Origin: JAYFNU01 sp964460755
GTDB taxonomy: Bacteria; Bacillota; Clostridia; Oscillospirales; Ruminococcaceae
Direction of reading: 5' to 3'
NCBI GenBank assembly: GCA_964460755.1
Contig: CAYWQL010000013.1
Location: 1 to 41,461 of the forward strand
Length of the DNA stretch: 41,461 nucleotides
Part shown: one piece after another, positions 39,532 to 41,461 of the stretch
Layout of the letters: the number at the start of each line of letters is the position of its first letter
How positions within the stretch are numbered: the first letter of the stretch is position 1
The notes under the pieces: generated by a model
What the model was told of the DNA's origin: nothing
The model's database searches: none
What the model saw: only the letters and a program-made list of their open reading frames with translations
Position numbers and translations under genes: made by a program

Positions 39532-41403
39532 CTATTCCACTACTCCGAACACCTCTGCCCACCGATTAACGCACATTATACGCCACCAAAGGAATTCTCC
39601 CTCCTGCGGCTTATCTAAAAAGCGATGATAGCACTTCATCGTGCGCTCTTTAGGCAGTATAGACGGAAATCGCCCGCAGGCATTTTCTATTTGTTCCGTA
39701 AACCAATCCCTGTTATTCAGCATCCATCGGTTTGTCGGCGCAGGAAAACCCATTTTCCCATTTCTGTTGTACACGCTTTCGGGAAGATAGTCTTTTACAG
39801 CCTCTCTAAACACAGCTTTCGTCACACCGTTTTTCAGCTTATACTCAAACGGCAAGCGAGCGCAGCATTCAACGAAATTCACATCCATAAACGGCACTCT
39901 CGACTCGACCGAGTTTGCCATACTGTTTCTATCCTCACTGTGCAATAACTGCTTAAGCCCACTGTTTACGCTGTTTCGCACATATTCGCAAGGCGTCATT
40001 TTTTTATACTCGTTACAATTTAAGAGCAAATTTGACCATTCCCTGCTCCAGTATAATCTTGGCTTTCGCGCGAGTATGGCAAATCTGTTTAATAAGCGAA
40101 CCGCGCATTTTGGCAAAACCGCTTTTGCAAAACAGTATGTCGTTACCATCAGCGTCGACATTGCCCGCAAGCCGTCGTTGTTGTTCTTTAGTTCCTTTAC
40201 CGTTTTAAAGAACTGCTTGATTTTTCCCTTGCTCGCCAAATGCACAAGATAAACCAACCCGAACTGCGAATAACCCGCAAGTTGCTCGTCAGCGCCCTGA
40301 CCGTCAAGCATAACGGTAAGTCCGGCACGACGCGCTTCCTTGAAAACGCTCCATTGGGAATATCCAGACGCCGAGCCAATCGGCTCGTCCATATGCCAGA
40401 TTACATTATCAATCCAGGACGAAATATCATCGTTTTTGGGATAAATTTTATGGCTGTATGCCTTGGTTTTGTCCAAAACATCGTTTAAGTATGCCTGCTC
40501 ATTATATGCTTTATCCTCATAGCAGGAGGAAACCGTATGTTGAAGCTTCTCATCCCCCTGCAAGCGCAGCATACTGTTCACCGCTCCGACAATCGCCGAG
40601 CTGTCGATGCCGCCCGACAAACAGCTTCCCACGGGAACATCGGCGCGCAGACGCAGTCTAACGGCGTCGTCAAAAGCCCTGCGAACCCGTTTTTTCGCCT
40701 CGTCGTAATCAATGGCTTCTTCCTCAAACGAAGCATTGTACCACTTCGTGATACTGACCGTACTTTTTTCAATATCATAGGTCAAATTGCTTCCGCCGCA
40801 AAGCTGTTCGATGCCAAAAAACATTGTTTTATCCGAAGCATCCTGTTCTCCGAGAACGATAAACCGGCGAAGGGTCTCAATATCAGCCCGCGGATTTTCA
40901 TTTTCCCACAACAGCAGCTGCTTTATTTCGGACGCAAAAATAAAAGCGCCCGAACGCTCCGTATAATAAAACGGTTTTACCCCAAATCTATCACGACTGC
41001 AAAACAGTATCTTTTTCTCTTTGTCATATATACAAAACGCCCACATACCATTGAAATGCGACACGCACTTTTCGCCGTAGTAATCGTACGCCGCGATAAG
41101 AACCTCTGTGTCGCTGCTTGTTTTAAAGGAATAACCTTTTTCCTTAAGCTCCTCGCGAAGCTCTATGTAATTAAAAATCTCACCGTTGAAAACGCAAACA
41201 TACCTATCCTTATATTCAAAGGGCTGTGCCGCTTCGGACGATAGGTCAATAATAGACAGCCGACGATGTCCAAGAGCGACCCCGTTGTCATAAAAAACGC
41301 CTCGTCCATCGGGACCCCTGTGCGCTACAACGTCGGTCATTTTATCAAATGTTCTCTTGTCTATCGCCTCGTTCAATTTTGAGTATCCGCAAATTCCGCA
41401 CAT
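39532..41403 (-). CDS. Asparagine synthase-like glutamine amidotransferase
   Basis: A 623-residue enzyme of the AsnB family. Cys2 is the glutaminase nucleophile (MCGICGY), with RGPDG, FNGEIFNY and SSDTEV in the N-terminal Ntn domain. The synthetase domain has the ATP motif SGGIDSS (263-269), LDGQGADEQLAGY and RVPFMD. True AsnB is close to this length, but AsnB paralogues in polysaccharide loci (WbpS and similar) convert uronic acid carboxylates to amides. Since the next four genes make a diacetamido-uronate, an amidated uronic acid is the likely product; ordinary asparagine synthesis cannot be excluded. GAGG lies 7 bases before the ATG. Confidence 0.85.
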   Translation of the reverse strand: MCGICGYSKLNEAIDKRTFDKMTDVVAHRGPDGRGVFYDNGVALGHRRLSIIDLSSEAAQPFEYKDRYVCVFNGEIFNYIELREELKEKGYSFKTSSDTEVLIAAYDYYGEKCVSHFNGMWAFCIYDKEKKILFCSRDRFGVKPFYYTERSGAFIFASEIKQLLLWENENPRADIETLRRFIVLGEQDASDKTMFFGIEQLCGGSNLTYDIEKSTVSITKWYNASFEEEAIDYDEAKKRVRRAFDDAVRLRLRADVPVGSCLSGGIDSSAIVGAVNSMLRLQGDEKLQHTVSSCYEDKAYNEQAYLNDVLDKTKAYSHKIYPKNDDISSWIDNVIWHMDEPIGSASGYSQWSVFKEARRAGLTVMLDGQGADEQLAGYSQFGLVYLVHLASKGKIKQFFKTVKELKNNNDGLRAMSTLMVTTYCFAKAVLPKCAVRLLNRFAILARKPRLYWSREWSNLLLNCNEYKKMTPCEYVRNSVNSGLKQLLHSEDRNSMANSVESRVPFMDVNFVECCARLPFEYKLKNGVTKAVFREAVKDYLPESVYNRNGKMGFPAPTNRWMLNNRDWFTEQIENACGRFPSILPKERTMKCYHRFLDKPQEGEFLWWRIMCVNRWAEVFGVVE

Positions 41404-41412
41404 CGTCTATCC

Positions 41413-41461
41413 TCAATTTTTCTTTTTCGCGTTAAGCGCGGCAGAGCCAATGTGGTTCATC
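41413..41461 (-). CDS. 3' end of an upstream gene of the polysaccharide operon (partial)
   Basis: A minus-strand frame enters at the right edge and ends with TGA at 41415-41413; its last residues read MNHIGSAALNAKKKN. The stop is 9 bases before the start of the amidotransferase and overlaps its ribosome binding site, as expected for a close operon neighbour. Too little is present to identify it; other frames also stop within the segment. Confidence 0.35.
   Translation of the reverse strand, partial: MNHIGSAALNAKKKN

Overview
The window looks like a chromosomal segment of an anaerobic, low-to-mid GC Gram-positive bacterium of the class Clostridia, probably an uncultured gut lineage. Evidence: AGGAGG-type ribosome binding sites, a Gram-positive LexA box, oxygen-sensitive class III ribonucleotide reductase as the only reductase seen, glutamine synthetase of the 444-residue Bacillus/Clostridium type, and families common in Clostridia (VanZ, DUF975, DUF4956, the radical SAM/DUF4130 pair). 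No rRNA, tRNA, CRISPR array, insertion sequence or phage gene was seen. The species cannot be named from the sequence.

Layout. (1) 220-4153, plus strand: two polytopic membrane proteins (GtrII-like glucosyltransferase and DUF6020-like) overlapping a chloramphenicol-acetyltransferase-like enzyme. (2) 4198-9266: membrane acyltransferase (minus), VanZ protein, an unknown zinc-ribbon membrane protein, a flavin reductase and TrmB (plus), DUF975 protein (minus). (3) 9404-10997: glnA (minus). A consensus promoter and terminator lie just behind it on the opposite strand and predict a roughly 55-nt RNA whose 5' part can pair with the glnA ribosome binding site. (4) 11006-15086: a membrane-anchored NlpC/P60 cell-wall hydrolase (minus) and MalQ (plus). 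(5) 15182-17325: a two-gene operon, radical SAM DNA-repair-like protein plus DUF4130 protein, with a perfect LexA box inside its promoter. (6) 17352-23900, minus: trxB, nrdD (with a fused thioredoxin-like domain), nrdG, a Fur-like regulator without the usual sensing histidines, and a two-component system. A 16-bp NrdR-box palindrome lies in front of nrdD. (7) 24069-27429, plus: VTC polyphosphate-polymerase-like protein, DUF4956 membrane protein and a secreted beta-helix lipoprotein. (8) 27539-30955: secreted metallophosphoesterase (plus), alpha/beta hydrolase and cofactor-independent phosphoglycerate mutase (minus). (9) 31065-41461, minus: a surface polysaccharide operon that continues past the right edge. 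It holds an asparagine-synthase-like amidotransferase, four enzymes matching the WbpA-B-E-D route to UDP-2,3-diacetamido-2,3-dideoxy-glucuronic acid, a serine-acetyltransferase-like enzyme, two GT4 glycosyltransferases and a polytopic membrane protein.

The observations most worth following are regulatory: the putative antisense RNA aimed at glnA, SOS control of the radical SAM/DUF4130 pair, and a palindrome that reads both as a terminator and as an NrdR operator between nrdG and nrdD. All functions are assigned by reading motifs; no database search was run.
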